A DNA stretch of 64,000 nucleotides from Kytococcus aerolatus (lineage in GTDB: Bacteria > Actinomycetota > Actinomycetes > Actinomycetales > Dermatophilaceae). Made by a program: the position numbers and the translations under genes. Location: NCBI RefSeq assembly GCF_900187395.1, contig NZ_FYEZ01000001.1:558001-622000 (forward strand). The letters are read 5' to 3'. Positions 9,650 through 17,484 of this stretch are shown piece after piece. Below the pieces are notes generated by a model. That model was not told the DNA's origin. It ran no database searches and saw only the letters and a list, made by a program, of their open reading frames with translations. How positions within the stretch are numbered: the stretch's first letter is position 1; each line of letters starts with the position of its first letter.

Positions 9650-9933
9650 GCATGTCCTTCCGGACTGCGCACGCCGCAGGCGGCGCAGAAGGTGTGATTG
9701 CTGCACCCGACGCCGAGCCCCACGGGGCGTGGCGGCGTGTGTCAGTGCGTGTGGGCAGCGGGGTCCGGGGTGACGAGTACGGAGAACCGTCGACGCCACC
9801 ACTCCGAGCAACGCGAACGCTGAGATCTCGGGGGACGACCTGCGGCCGGAAGATGTCGGCGGACGGAGCGTCCATTCGGCGTGGCACCCGAGGCGCCACA
9901 GGGACTCACTGCCCAACCGACGCGCTCACAGTA
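9650..9933. other. Upstream region of rho without a gene
   Basis: With the argS terminator this makes a 367-base gap. I see no coding sequence. Because argS ends in a strong terminator, the rho promoter must lie here, with a 5' leader. Rho leaders are often autoregulated, but no specific element can be pointed out. Confidence 0.4.
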
Positions 9934-9979
9934 CCACCGACCCCCGCCACGCGCGCTGGGGCGTGGCGGGGGTCGGTGG
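9934..9979 (-). terminator. Terminator hairpin after argS
   Basis: A perfect 19-bp inverted repeat (9934-9952 with 9961-9979) around an 8-base loop, 37 bases after the argS stop. Confidence 0.8.
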
Positions 9980-10016
9980 ACGGGGGGCACCCGCCGGCCG
10001 ACGGGTGCCCACCGAC

Positions 10017-11660
10017 TCACATGCGCTCGGGCGCCGAGACACCCAGCAGATCCAGGCCCCGACGAAGGACGGTGCCGGTGGCCTCGTTGAGCCACAGCCG
10101 GCTGCGGTGCAGGTCGGTGACCTCCTCGCCGTCACGGGGGCGCACGCGGCAGGCGTCGTACCACTTGTGGAAGGAACCGGCGAGGCCCTCCAGGTAGCGC
10201 GCCACGCGGTGCGGCTCCCGCAGCTCGGCGGCCTGCGCCACCACGCGGGGGAAGTCACCGAGGGCGGCCAGCAGAGTGGCCTCGGTCTCGTGGGCCAGCA
10301 GGGAGGGGTCGAAGCCGTCCTCCCGGTGGACGCCGTCGGCAGCCGCCAGTCGCGAGACGTTGGCGGTGCGGGCGTGGGCGTACTGCACGTAGAAGACCGG
10401 GTTGTCGTTGGTCTGCTTGCGCAGCTCGTCGCCGTCCAGGCTCAGCGGCGTGTCGGCCGGGTACCGGGCGAGCGAGTACCGGATGGCGTCGGCGCCGATC
10501 CACTCGAGCATGTCGTCGAGGTCCACCACGTTGCCCGCACGCTTGCTGAGCTTGGCCCCGTTGATGGAGATGAGCTGGCCGATCCGGATCTCGATGTTCT
10601 GCTCGGGGTCGTCACCGGCGGCGGCGCTGATCGCCTTGAGGCGGTTCACGTACCCGTGGTGGTCGGCACCCAGCAGGTAGATCTTCTCGGTGAACCCGCG
10701 GTCCTTCTTGGAGAGGTAGTAGGCCGCGTCGCTGGCGAAGTAGGTGTGCTCCCCGTTCGACCGGACCAGCACCCGGTCCTTGTCGTCGGAGAAGTCCGTG
10801 GTCCGCAGCCAGATGGCACCGTCCGCGTCGTACACGTGCCCCTGCTCCCGCAGCCGGGCGATGGCCTGGTCCACCTGGCCGCTGTCGTGCAGACTCTGCT
10901 CGCTGAACCACACGTCGAAGTGCACACCGAAGTTCTGCAAGGTCTGCTGGATCATGCCGAGCATGAGCGGGTAGCCCAGGTCGCGGGCGGCGGTGATCGC
11001 CTCCTGCCGCGGCAGGCCGGCCAGGTCGGGGCGCTCGGCGAGCACCTTCTGCCCGAGCTCCTGCACGTACTCGCCCGGGTAGCCGCCCTCCGGGGTCGGC
11101 TCCCCGAGGGCCGCGGCCAGGACGGACTCGCCGAAGCGGTCCATCTGCGTGCCGGCGTCGTTGATGTAGTACTCGGCGGTCACGTCGGCACCCGAGGCGG
11201 CCAGGAGCCGACGCATCGAGTCACCGAGGGCTGCCCAGCGGGTGTGCCCGACGTGGAGGTGGCCGGTCGGGTTGGCGGAGATGAACTCCACGTTGACGGT
11301 GTGCCCGACCAGGGCGTCGTTGCTGCCGTAGGTGTCCGCGGCCTCGACGATGGTGCGGGCCAGCTCACCGGCGCTCGCGGCGTCGAGGGTGATGTTCAGG
11401 AAGCCGGGGCCGGCGATGTCGACGGCCGCCACCCCCTCGGCCCGGCGCAGGTGCTCGGCGACGACCTCCGCGAGCTGGCGCGGGTTCATCCCCGCCTTCT
11501 TCGCCAGCTGGAGCGCCACGTTGCTGGCCCAGTCGCCGTGGTTGCGGTCCTTGGGTCGCTCCACACGGACCTCGTCGGGGACCTCCACGGAGATCTCCCC
11601 GGCGTCGACGGCGGCCTGGAGGGCCGCGGTGATGGCGTGTGCGAGCTGTTCCGGCGTCAT
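10017..11660 (-). CDS. argS: Arginyl-tRNA synthetase
   Basis: A 547-residue class-I synthetase that charges tRNA-Arg. It has the N-terminal Add-1 domain, ANPTGHLHVGHTRWAALGD carrying the HIGH-type signature, a KLSKRAGN motif as the KMSKS equivalent, and the C-terminal DALR anticodon-binding domain ending in an RM dipeptide typical of the family. The ATG at 11660 is supported by TACCCT seven bases upstream, so translation is probably leaderless. The gene is divergent from tRNA-Arg(CCG). In many actinobacteria argS leads into lysA-hom-thrC-thrB-rho; here it ends at a terminator and the next gene is rho. Confidence 0.97.
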   Translation of the reverse strand: MTPEQLAHAITAALQAAVDAGEISVEVPDEVRVERPKDRNHGDWASNVALQLAKKAGMNPRQLAEVVAEHLRRAEGVAAVDIAGPGFLNITLDAASAGELARTIVEAADTYGSNDALVGHTVNVEFISANPTGHLHVGHTRWAALGDSMRRLLAASGADVTAEYYINDAGTQMDRFGESVLAAALGEPTPEGGYPGEYVQELGQKVLAERPDLAGLPRQEAITAARDLGYPLMLGMIQQTLQNFGVHFDVWFSEQSLHDSGQVDQAIARLREQGHVYDADGAIWLRTTDFSDDKDRVLVRSNGEHTYFASDAAYYLSKKDRGFTEKIYLLGADHHGYVNRLKAISAAAGDDPEQNIEIRIGQLISINGAKLSKRAGNVVDLDDMLEWIGADAIRYSLARYPADTPLSLDGDELRKQTNDNPVFYVQYAHARTANVSRLAAADGVHREDGFDPSLLAHETEATLLAALGDFPRVVAQAAELREPHRVARYLEGLAGSFHKWYDACRVRPRDGEEVTDLHRSRLWLNEATGTVLRRGLDLLGVSAPERM

Positions 11661-11667
11661 GCGGCAC

Positions 11668-11673
11668 AGGGTA
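11668..11673 (-). promoter_or_regulatory. -10 element TACCCT, leaderless start of argS
   Basis: The minus strand reads GATACCCT, seven bases, then the ATG at 11660. There is no Shine-Dalgarno sequence between. Confidence 0.55.
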
Positions 11674-11802
11674 TCCGCCGTCGGTGGCGGCGCCCGGCCG
11701 GTGGCGGGGGCCGGTGGATCCCCGTCGAGCACGCACCGGATTGGGTGGTCGCCGGGGCACTGGTATGCTCGCCCCTCGTTCCGCTGCCGCGGAGCAACAC
11801 GT

Positions 11803-11874
11803 GCCCCCGTAGCTCAGGGGATAGAGCACCGCCCTCCGGAGGCGGGTGCGCAGGTTCGAATCCTGCCGGGGGCG
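11803..11874 (+). tRNA. tRNA-Arg (anticodon CCG)
   Basis: A full cloverleaf can be drawn: 7-bp acceptor stem (11803-11809 with 11867-11873), D stem GCTC/GAGC, 5-bp anticodon stem around CTCCGGA with anticodon CCG (11836-11838), and T stem-loop GCAGG-TTCGAAT-CCTGC. The discriminator is G11874 and no CCA is encoded. It reads CGG arginine codons, common in this GC-rich genome. It is transcribed away from argS and closed by a hairpin. No integrase or duplicated 3' end is nearby. Confidence 0.97.
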
Positions 11875-11897
11875 CACGGCGAGGAGGACTCGCACCA

Positions 11898-11930
11898 GAA
11901 GGCCCCGGTCCACACTGGACCGGGGCCTTC
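11898..11930 (+). terminator. Terminator hairpin after tRNA-Arg
   Basis: A perfect 15-bp stem (11898-11912 with 11916-11930) with a 3-base loop. It may also terminate the convergent PhoX-like gene ending at 11945. Confidence 0.8.
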
Positions 11931-11944
11931 GTCGTGCGCCGGCG

Positions 11945-13477
11945 TCAGTCCAGCGTGCCGGCGACGTGGCGCTGTGCGTCACCGAAGGCCGAGCCCCCGG
12001 TCGCACCGGTGTCGATGACCGGCCCCTCGACCTGGTCGGGGTCGGCGTTCGACGGGCGGCCCCAGGGGCCGGTGATGGCGAAGGTGCGGCCCGGCTCGCC
12101 CTGGATGTTGGCGAACAGGGTGTCCCCCGCGGCGTTGAAGCAGGGCCCGGCCCACTCGCTGTCGTCGAGCAGGTTCTGGGCCAGCTTGTAGGCCTTGCCC
12201 TGGTCGGTGACACCCACCAGGTGCGAGAGGCCGTCGCCGTCCTCGGCCAGGATGATGCCGCCGTGGGGCGAGACGGTGATGTTGTCCGGACCGTCGACTC
12301 CGCCGGCCTCCGGGTCGGGGTTCACGCCGAAGACGGTGGTGAGGGTGATGGTCTGCTTCGCGGGGTCGAAGAACCAGACCTGGCCGTCGTGCTCGTGGAG
12401 GGAGCCGTCGTCCTTGCGGGCGTAGCTGGCGACGAAGTAGGCGCCGCCGTCGGCCCACCACTGGCCCTCCAGCTTGCGCGAGCGGGTGATCTGGTCGTCG
12501 GTGAACTGCTCGCGCACCGAGGTCTCCCGGGCGTCCCGGTCCGGCACCTCGACCCACTCCACGGAGTAGGTGGTGTTGGTGCGGGTGGCCAGCGAGAGGT
12601 CCCGGACGTGCTCGCCGCTGGGCGTGTAGGCGACGAGGGCCTCCAGGGTGCCCACCTCCGGGTCGCCGGACTCGGCCAGCGCGTGGAGGGCACCGGGGCC
12701 CTGCCGGTAGTCGGCCGGCGGGGTCCAGCGGTAGTACAGGCCGTTCGGCTCGTCGGCGTCCTCAGTGAGGTAGATGCAGCCGGTCTCGGGGTCCACGGCG
12801 GCGGCCTCGTGGGCGAAGCGGCCGAGGAACTTCAGCGGGACGTTGGCCTTGCCGAGGTTGGCCTCCGCGCTGGTCGGGTCGACCTCGAAGACGTAGCCGT
12901 GGTCCTTCTCGAAGGTGTAGGTGACGCCGTCGTCCTCGTGGGTCCCGGCGCGCTCCTCGGTCTCCTCGCAGGTCAGCCAGGTGCCCCACGGGGTGATGCC
13001 ACCGGCGCAGTTGTCGACGGTGCCGGCCAGGGAGGTGTAGTGCTCCTGCACCTCGTTGTCGGCGTTCACCACGAGGGTGGAGGTGCCGCCCTTGCCGGCC
13101 GGGTCGTAGACGAGGCCGTCCACGTGCGGGACGCCCTCGGAGGCGTCGCCGCCGACCTCGTGGTTGCAGACGATGACGGAACCGCCGTCAGGGCCGGCGA
13201 AGCAGCCCATGGCGTCCTGGTCGCCGGCCACGCGGTAGCCGCCGACGGTGTCGGTGCCGGACTCGGCCAGCACGGTGTAGGAGAAGCCCTCGGGCAGCGC
13301 GAGCAGCGGGCCGGCGGGGCGGAGGGGGCCGTACCCCGCGCCCATGCGCGTGGTCCGGGCCGCGTGGGCGTGGGAGGCGAACGGGGAGGCGCTGCCGGCG
13401 ACCACGAGGCCGAGGGCGGCGGTGCCGAGGAAGGTGCGACGGTCGACGGAGCGGGAGGCGGAGGTGGAGCGGTTCAT
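11945..13477 (-). CDS. Tat-exported PhoX/DUF839-family phosphatase-like protein
   Basis: A 510-residue protein with a twin-arginine signal (SVDRRTFLGTAALGLVVAG, ending near AHA) that would carry it folded across the membrane. The mature part matches the PhoX-type beta-propeller family: NHEVGGD, WLTCEETEER, GRFAHEAAAVDP, YLTEDADEPNGLYY and GPDNITVSPHGGIILAEDGDG. PhoX enzymes are calcium/iron-dependent alkaline phosphatases that release phosphate from organic esters. AGGAGAG precedes the ATG at 13477. It stands alone between the tRNA terminator and the repeat region; no Pho-box was recognised. Confidence 0.87.
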   Translation of the reverse strand: MNRSTSASRSVDRRTFLGTAALGLVVAGSASPFASHAHAARTTRMGAGYGPLRPAGPLLALPEGFSYTVLAESGTDTVGGYRVAGDQDAMGCFAGPDGGSVIVCNHEVGGDASEGVPHVDGLVYDPAGKGGTSTLVVNADNEVQEHYTSLAGTVDNCAGGITPWGTWLTCEETEERAGTHEDDGVTYTFEKDHGYVFEVDPTSAEANLGKANVPLKFLGRFAHEAAAVDPETGCIYLTEDADEPNGLYYRWTPPADYRQGPGALHALAESGDPEVGTLEALVAYTPSGEHVRDLSLATRTNTTYSVEWVEVPDRDARETSVREQFTDDQITRSRKLEGQWWADGGAYFVASYARKDDGSLHEHDGQVWFFDPAKQTITLTTVFGVNPDPEAGGVDGPDNITVSPHGGIILAEDGDGLSHLVGVTDQGKAYKLAQNLLDDSEWAGPCFNAAGDTLFANIQGEPGRTFAITGPWGRPSNADPDQVEGPVIDTGATGGSAFGDAQRHVAGTLD

Positions 13478-13663
13478 GGCTCTCCTGGGTAGAGGACGGG
13501 CACTGGCGACTGTAGCGAGAGACCACGATCTGGGGAATCTGCTCGAGATACCCTGTGCCACTGGAGTTTTGGTGGGTCATGCACCTCCTGTGGAGGTACG
13601 CCGCAGGGCCCGCTGATCACCCTCGTCCATGCGGCACGGGGGCCCCGCCCACCCCACCCACGC

Positions 13664-13731
13664 CCCCTCCTCGATGCGGCGGAGATGGCTGTCTGACGCC
13701 GCCGAGGACAGCCACCTGCGCCGCATGGATG
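13664..13731. repeat. REPIN-like hairpin unit, copy A of a 68-bp direct repeat
   Basis: This 68-bp block is repeated without change at 13806-13873. Inside, the arms 13674-13693 and 13707-13726 are near-perfect inverted copies of ATGCGGCGCAGATGGCTGTC, separated by 13 bases. The same 20-base motif recurs in both orientations across 13.67-15.18 kb, on both sides of the DUF559 gene. Confidence 0.9.
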
Positions 13732-13764
13732 CAGACCGCAACTCGACTGGCGCGCGGGCCATCG

Positions 13765-13781
13765 ATGCGGCGCAGATGGTC
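13765..13781 (+). repeat. Solo copy of the 20-base motif
   Basis: ATGCGGCGCAGATGGTC matches the consensus arm of the neighbouring hairpins but has no close inverted partner of its own; the nearest inverted copy is 13707-13726. Confidence 0.8.
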
Positions 13782-13805
13782 GTCCTGCCACCACCCCAGC
13801 AGCAT

Positions 13806-13873
13806 CCCCTCCTCGATGCGGCGGAGATGGCTGTCTGACGCCGCCGAGGACAGCCACCTGCGCCGCATGGATG
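13806..13873. repeat. REPIN-like hairpin unit, copy B of the 68-bp direct repeat
   Basis: Identical to 13664-13731, offset by 142 bases. The arms are 13816-13835 and 13849-13868. It ends 169 bases before the GTG of the DUF559 gene. Apart from these repeats, the 13478-14042 gap contains no gene that I can support. Confidence 0.9.
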
Positions 13874-14042
13874 ACCCAGTGGGGCTCAACCCTCCCGACG
13901 GGGCGACGGACCCGGACGCAGGATCCGGACCCGCGAGGGAGGCCCGTCCACAGGGGCCGCTCGCCTTCCCGACGCCGGACGCGCAGGTCGGGCCACGCTG
14001 GCACCAGCCCCCCCTGCCCCATCCCCGTCGCCCGGAGGCACC

Positions 14043-14927
14043 GTGCCCGCGCCCGACAGCACACCCGAGCACTTCACGGTCCACGACGCCCGCACCCACG
14101 GATGGACCCGGGCACGGCTCCGCTCGGCCCGGTGGCACCGCCCCACCTACGGCGCACGGTCCCGGACGGCCCCCACGGAGCACGCGCACCACGTCGCGGC
14201 GGTGATGACAGCCGTGCGCGACGACGCCGCAGCCAGCTGCCACAGCGCGGCGGTCCTCCACGGGCTGCCGCTCCCCCGGCCCGTCCGCCCCACCGCGCCG
14301 GTGCACCTCATGGTCCCGACCGGACAGCGCATCCGACGCCCCGAGGTCGTGGCGCACACCGGCCTCGAGGGGCGCGAGCTCGTGACGGTGCAGGGACTCC
14401 GGGTGCTCTCCCCCGTCGACACGTGGGTGGGTCTCGCCGCGCCCGGACACCTGGACACCGAAGCCCTCGTCGTGGTCGGTGACCACCTCGTGCGCAGGCA
14501 GCACGGGCAGCGGCTGGAGGCGCTCGACGCGGCGCTGGAGCGGCTGGCCGGGACGCCCGGCATCCGCCGCGCACGCGAGGCGAGGCGCTGGGTGCGGCGG
14601 GGGTCGAGGTCGCCGAGGGAGTCGGTGGCGCGGTTCGCGATGATGCAGTGGGGGCTGCCCGAGCCCGAGCTCAACGCCGACGTCTGCGATGCGCACGGCG
14701 CCTGGCTCGGAGAGGTCGACTTCGTCTGGCGCGCTCAGGGCGTGGTGTGCGAGTACGACGGGGCCTTCCACTACGACCCCGAGCACCTGCAGCGCACCCT
14801 GCGCCGGCGCGAGCGCCTGGTGGACGCGGGCTGGTCCCACCTGACCCTCACCCGGGACGACATGCACCCCGCCCGGAGAGCGGCCTGGCTCCGGGACCTG
14901 GAGCGCCGGCTGGCCGGCGGTCACTGA
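14043..14927 (+). CDS. DUF559 (Vsr-like endonuclease fold) protein with AbiEi-like N-terminal region
   Basis: A 294-residue protein. The N-terminal 80 residues (FTVHDARTHGWTRARLRSARW, then YGARS) resemble the winged-helix of AbiEi-type antitoxin-domain proteins. The C-terminal 110 residues fit DUF559, a Vsr/restriction-endonuclease-like fold: RESVAR with Glu193, GEVDFVW with Asp226, and EYDG at 237-240 form the expected acidic set. The biological role of this common actinobacterial family is unknown; DNA cleavage or nicking is inferred from the fold only. GTG 14043 is preceded by GGAGG. The gene is bracketed by four inverted-repeat hairpins of one motif family, which suggests a functional link. 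Confidence 0.8.
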   Translation: MPAPDSTPEHFTVHDARTHGWTRARLRSARWHRPTYGARSRTAPTEHAHHVAAVMTAVRDDAAASCHSAAVLHGLPLPRPVRPTAPVHLMVPTGQRIRRPEVVAHTGLEGRELVTVQGLRVLSPVDTWVGLAAPGHLDTEALVVVGDHLVRRQHGQRLEALDAALERLAGTPGIRRAREARRWVRRGSRSPRESVARFAMMQWGLPEPELNADVCDAHGAWLGEVDFVWRAQGVVCEYDGAFHYDPEHLQRTLRRRERLVDAGWSHLTLTRDDMHPARRAAWLRDLERRLAGGH

Positions 14928-14992
14928 CGACGACAGCACCGGACGGGGCGGGCACGCCGGCACCGCGTCCACCCAGGCGGCGCCGACCATCC

Positions 14993-15012
14993 ATGCGGCA
15001 CAGATGGCTGCC
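14993..15012 (+). repeat. Solo copy of the 20-base motif downstream of the DUF559 gene
   Basis: ATGCGGCACAGATGGCTGCC, 17 of 20 bases as in the hairpin arms. It lies 65 bases after the DUF559 stop codon. Confidence 0.8.
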
Positions 15013-15033
15013 TCGCCACCGCTCAGCCCATCC

Positions 15034-15085
15034 ATGCGACGCAGATGGCTGCCTCAGGGGGCGAAGAGCAACCATCTGCGCCGCA
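15034..15085. repeat. REPIN-like hairpin, third unit
   Basis: A direct arm at 15034-15053 (ATGCGACGCAGATGGCTGCC) faces an inverted arm ending at 15085 (CCATCTGCGCCGCA from 15072). It may also terminate the DUF559 transcript. Confidence 0.8.
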
Positions 15086-15125
15086 CCGATGAGGGCGCGC
15101 GACAACCCACCCCCGCCCTACCACC

Positions 15126-15178
15126 ATGCGACGCAGATGGCTGTCCGCGATGGCTTGATACGACCATCTGCGCCGCAT
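15126..15178. repeat. REPIN-like hairpin, fourth unit
   Basis: A direct arm 15126-15145 and an inverted arm 15162-15178 (GACCATCTGCGCCGCAT) surround a 16-base spacer. It is the last copy before the ABC transporter promoter region. Confidence 0.8.
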
Positions 15179-15289
15179 GGATGGGTCGCACCGGTCCGCA
15201 GGGAGGGCTGGCCGCCTGCTGGCCGAGCCGAGCAGCCCACCCACTGGCCGAACCGCGAGGCCCGGCGCCCCGCCCCGTCCTCCCACGGG

Positions 15290-15313
15290 ATGACATTCGT
15301 CATGAGATCTCAT
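15290..15313. promoter_or_regulatory. Double palindrome upstream of the ABC exporter, probable operator
   Basis: Two overlapping dyads: ATGAC-ATTC-GTCAT (15290-15303) and the perfect 12-base palindrome ATGAGATCTCAT (15302-15313). They lie 153-176 bases before the ATG of the ABC gene. Such TGACATTCGTCAT boxes are the kind of site bound by dimeric regulators, for example response regulators that control ABC exporters. The regulator is not encoded in the window, so this is inferred. Confidence 0.45.
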
Positions 15314-15465
15314 TCCGCGGCTCACCACTCCAGCGCCCGGCGCGGTGATCAGATGGGCCAGTCGCCCGCCCTCGTGAGCGCCCACCGCGCACCGGGTCGG
15401 CAGCGACGAACTCTCCGCCTCGCACCCACCGGTGCGTGGCCCGTCCCCACGCCCCAGGAGGTGAC

Positions 15466-16440
15466 ATGAGCACAGCGGCCTTCCAGGGGTCCCCCACCCC
15501 GGGGACGTCCACCCTGCAGGGAGATGCGCGCGGCGCCCACGTCGACATCAGGAATCTCACCAAGGTCTACGGGAGCTTCCGCGCCGTCGACGACCTCAGC
15601 TTCACCGTCGAGCCCGGCCGGGTCACCGGATTCCTCGGCCCGAACGGCTCCGGCAAGACCACCACGCTGCGCATGCTGCTGGACCTGATCCGCATCACCG
15701 AGGGCACCGCCCTCATCGACGGTCAGCGCTACCGGGACATCAAGCAGCCCCTGCACACCGTCGGCGCGGCGCTGGAGGCCACGAACTTCCACCCCGGCCG
15801 CTCCGGCCGCGACCACCTGCGCGTCCTGGCCGCGACCCACGGCATCCCCGACAGCCGGGTCGACGAGCTCCTCGAGCTGGTCGGCATCCCGGCCGCGGCC
15901 CGCAAGAAGGCCGGCGGCTACTCGATGGGCATGCGCCAGCGCCTCGGCCTGGCCACCGCCCTCCTGGGTGACCCGCGCCTGCTGGTCCTCGACGAGCCGG
16001 CCAACGGCCTCGACCCGCAGGGCATCCGCTGGCTCCGCGGCTTCCTGCGTCACCTCTCGGCCGACCTGGGCAAGACCGTCCTCATCAGCTCGCACATGCT
16101 CAGCGAGGTGCAGCAGACGGTCGACGACGTCGTGATCATCGCCAACGGTCGCAAGATCGCCGCCGGCCCGCTCAAGGAGCTCGAGGGCCGGGCGAGCACC
16201 CGGGTGACCACCCGCGACGCCGAGGCCCTCGCCGCGGTCTTCGCCCAGCGCGGCCTCGAGGCCCGGGTGAGCGACCCGCGCCAGGTGGAGGTGGCCAGCG
16301 AGGACCTCGTCCTCATCGGCGACACCGCCCTGGCCGCCGGTCAGCCCATCCACGGCCTGGCCTCGGCCGGCACCGACCTGGAGGAGATGTTCGTGCGTCT
16401 CACCGAGCAGCACGGCAACCGGAACACGGAGGGAATCTGA
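15466..16440 (+). CDS. ABC transporter ATP-binding protein
   Basis: A 324-residue ATPase of the ABC-2 drug/polymer exporter type. Walker A GPNGSGKTT lies at 58-66, the signature is YSMGMRQRLGLA, Walker B is LLVLDEPANGLDP, and the H-loop is LISSHMLSE. The C-terminal 90 residues form the extra domain common in daunorubicin-resistance-like ATPases. AGGAGGTGAC gives a strong ribosome-binding site for ATG 15466. One base separates its stop from the permease ATG, so the two form an operon. The substrate cannot be read from the sequence; the upstream operator suggests an inducible stress or antibiotic response. Confidence 0.93.
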   Translation: MSTAAFQGSPTPGTSTLQGDARGAHVDIRNLTKVYGSFRAVDDLSFTVEPGRVTGFLGPNGSGKTTTLRMLLDLIRITEGTALIDGQRYRDIKQPLHTVGAALEATNFHPGRSGRDHLRVLAATHGIPDSRVDELLELVGIPAAARKKAGGYSMGMRQRLGLATALLGDPRLLVLDEPANGLDPQGIRWLRGFLRHLSADLGKTVLISSHMLSEVQQTVDDVVIIANGRKIAAGPLKELEGRASTRVTTRDAEALAAVFAQRGLEARVSDPRQVEVASEDLVLIGDTALAAGQPIHGLASAGTDLEEMFVRLTEQHGNRNTEGI

Positions 16441-16441
16441 C

Positions 16442-17251
16442 ATGGGCATCCTGACGGCTGAACTCCGCAAGATCTTCACGACCCGCATGTGGTGGGGGCT
16501 GGCGCTGACGATCTTCCTCCTCGCATTCGCCATCTCGATGCTCTTCGGGTTCATGTTCGGCTCCAACCCGGTCAGCTATGACCAGAACATGAACGAGGTG
16601 CCCATGGACCACCTCGAAGTAGCTCGCAGCGTCTACACCGGCCAGATGATGTCGCTGACCCTCGGCTACATCCTCGCCCTCGTCGGCGGGGCGCTGGTGG
16701 TGGGCACGGACGCCCGCTACCGCACCCTGACCAGCACTTTCCTCGCTGAGCCCCGCCGGGCCCGGGTCATGATCGCCAAGGTCCTCGCGATCCTCACCGT
16801 CGGGCTGGTGCTGGGTCTCGCCTATCTGCTGGGCTCCTTCTCCGGCGGCGCCATCCCCTTGGCGATGAACGACATCTCCGTCTTCCCGGAGCCCCTCGAG
16901 CTGGGCAAGACCTTCCTTGGGTGCGGCGCCGTGATCATGCTGTGGTGCCTCTTCGGGGTCGGCCTGGGGATCTTGCTGCCGAATCCGCTGTGGTCCACCA
17001 TCGTGGGAGTCTCGCTCGCCCTGATCGTCGAGCCCATCGTGACAAGCCTCATGACGTTCTCCGACGTGTCGTGGCTGTCAACCGTCTCGAAGTACATGCC
17101 GTCGAACGCTACGATGGCCGTGACGGGCCTCGGAGACCTCTTCGGAATGGAGATCCTCCCCTGGTGGGGCGGGATCCTCACGATGCTGGCCTACGGCGCC
17201 GTGGCCGCCCTGATCGGCATGCTCTTCACCACCAACCGGGACGTGAACTGA
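16442..17251 (+). CDS. ABC-2 type transporter permease
   Basis: A 269-residue membrane protein with about six hydrophobic segments (first at 18-40, others near 75-95, 110-135, 160-185, 190-215, 240-262). It opens with LTAELRKIFTTRMWW, the amphipathic start typical of ABC-2 permeases that pair with a separate ATPase. It is translated directly after the ATPase gene and together they would form an exporter. A strong hairpin 87 bases downstream ends the operon. Confidence 0.9.
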   Translation: MGILTAELRKIFTTRMWWGLALTIFLLAFAISMLFGFMFGSNPVSYDQNMNEVPMDHLEVARSVYTGQMMSLTLGYILALVGGALVVGTDARYRTLTSTFLAEPRRARVMIAKVLAILTVGLVLGLAYLLGSFSGGAIPLAMNDISVFPEPLELGKTFLGCGAVIMLWCLFGVGLGILLPNPLWSTIVGVSLALIVEPIVTSLMTFSDVSWLSTVSKYMPSNATMAVTGLGDLFGMEILPWWGGILTMLAYGAVAALIGMLFTTNRDVN

Positions 17252-17338
17252 TCCCCCCGACAGCATGAGCCGAGCCCTCCCACCGGTGGTCCGCGAGACC
17301 CGGTCGGGAGCGCCCCGGCGAGGCACGCACCGCCCCTG

Positions 17339-17373
17339 ATGCCCCACGTCCGCACCGCTCGGACGTGGGGCAT
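17339..17373 (+). terminator. Terminator hairpin after the ABC operon
   Basis: A perfect 14-bp stem (17339-17352 with 17360-17373) around a 7-base loop, between the permease gene and kgd. Confidence 0.8.
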
Positions 17374-17484
17374 TAGGCTTGGCTCCGTACGTGCTCGGAA
17401 AGCCCTGCGACGAGATCTCTGACAGCCGGGTGGACCTCCCGCACGACTCGATCGGACGACTTCAGGGAAGAAGGCGCAGTAACC

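Noticed and set aside
11803-11880. Integration site of a prophage or island at tRNA-Arg
   Set aside because: No integrase, no duplicated tRNA 3' end and no foreign genes follow; the next gene is an ordinary PhoX-type gene.
13664-15178. CRISPR array
   Set aside because: The repeats alternate in orientation, are spaced irregularly, and flank a gene. There is no unit of equal repeat and unique spacer, and no cas gene.
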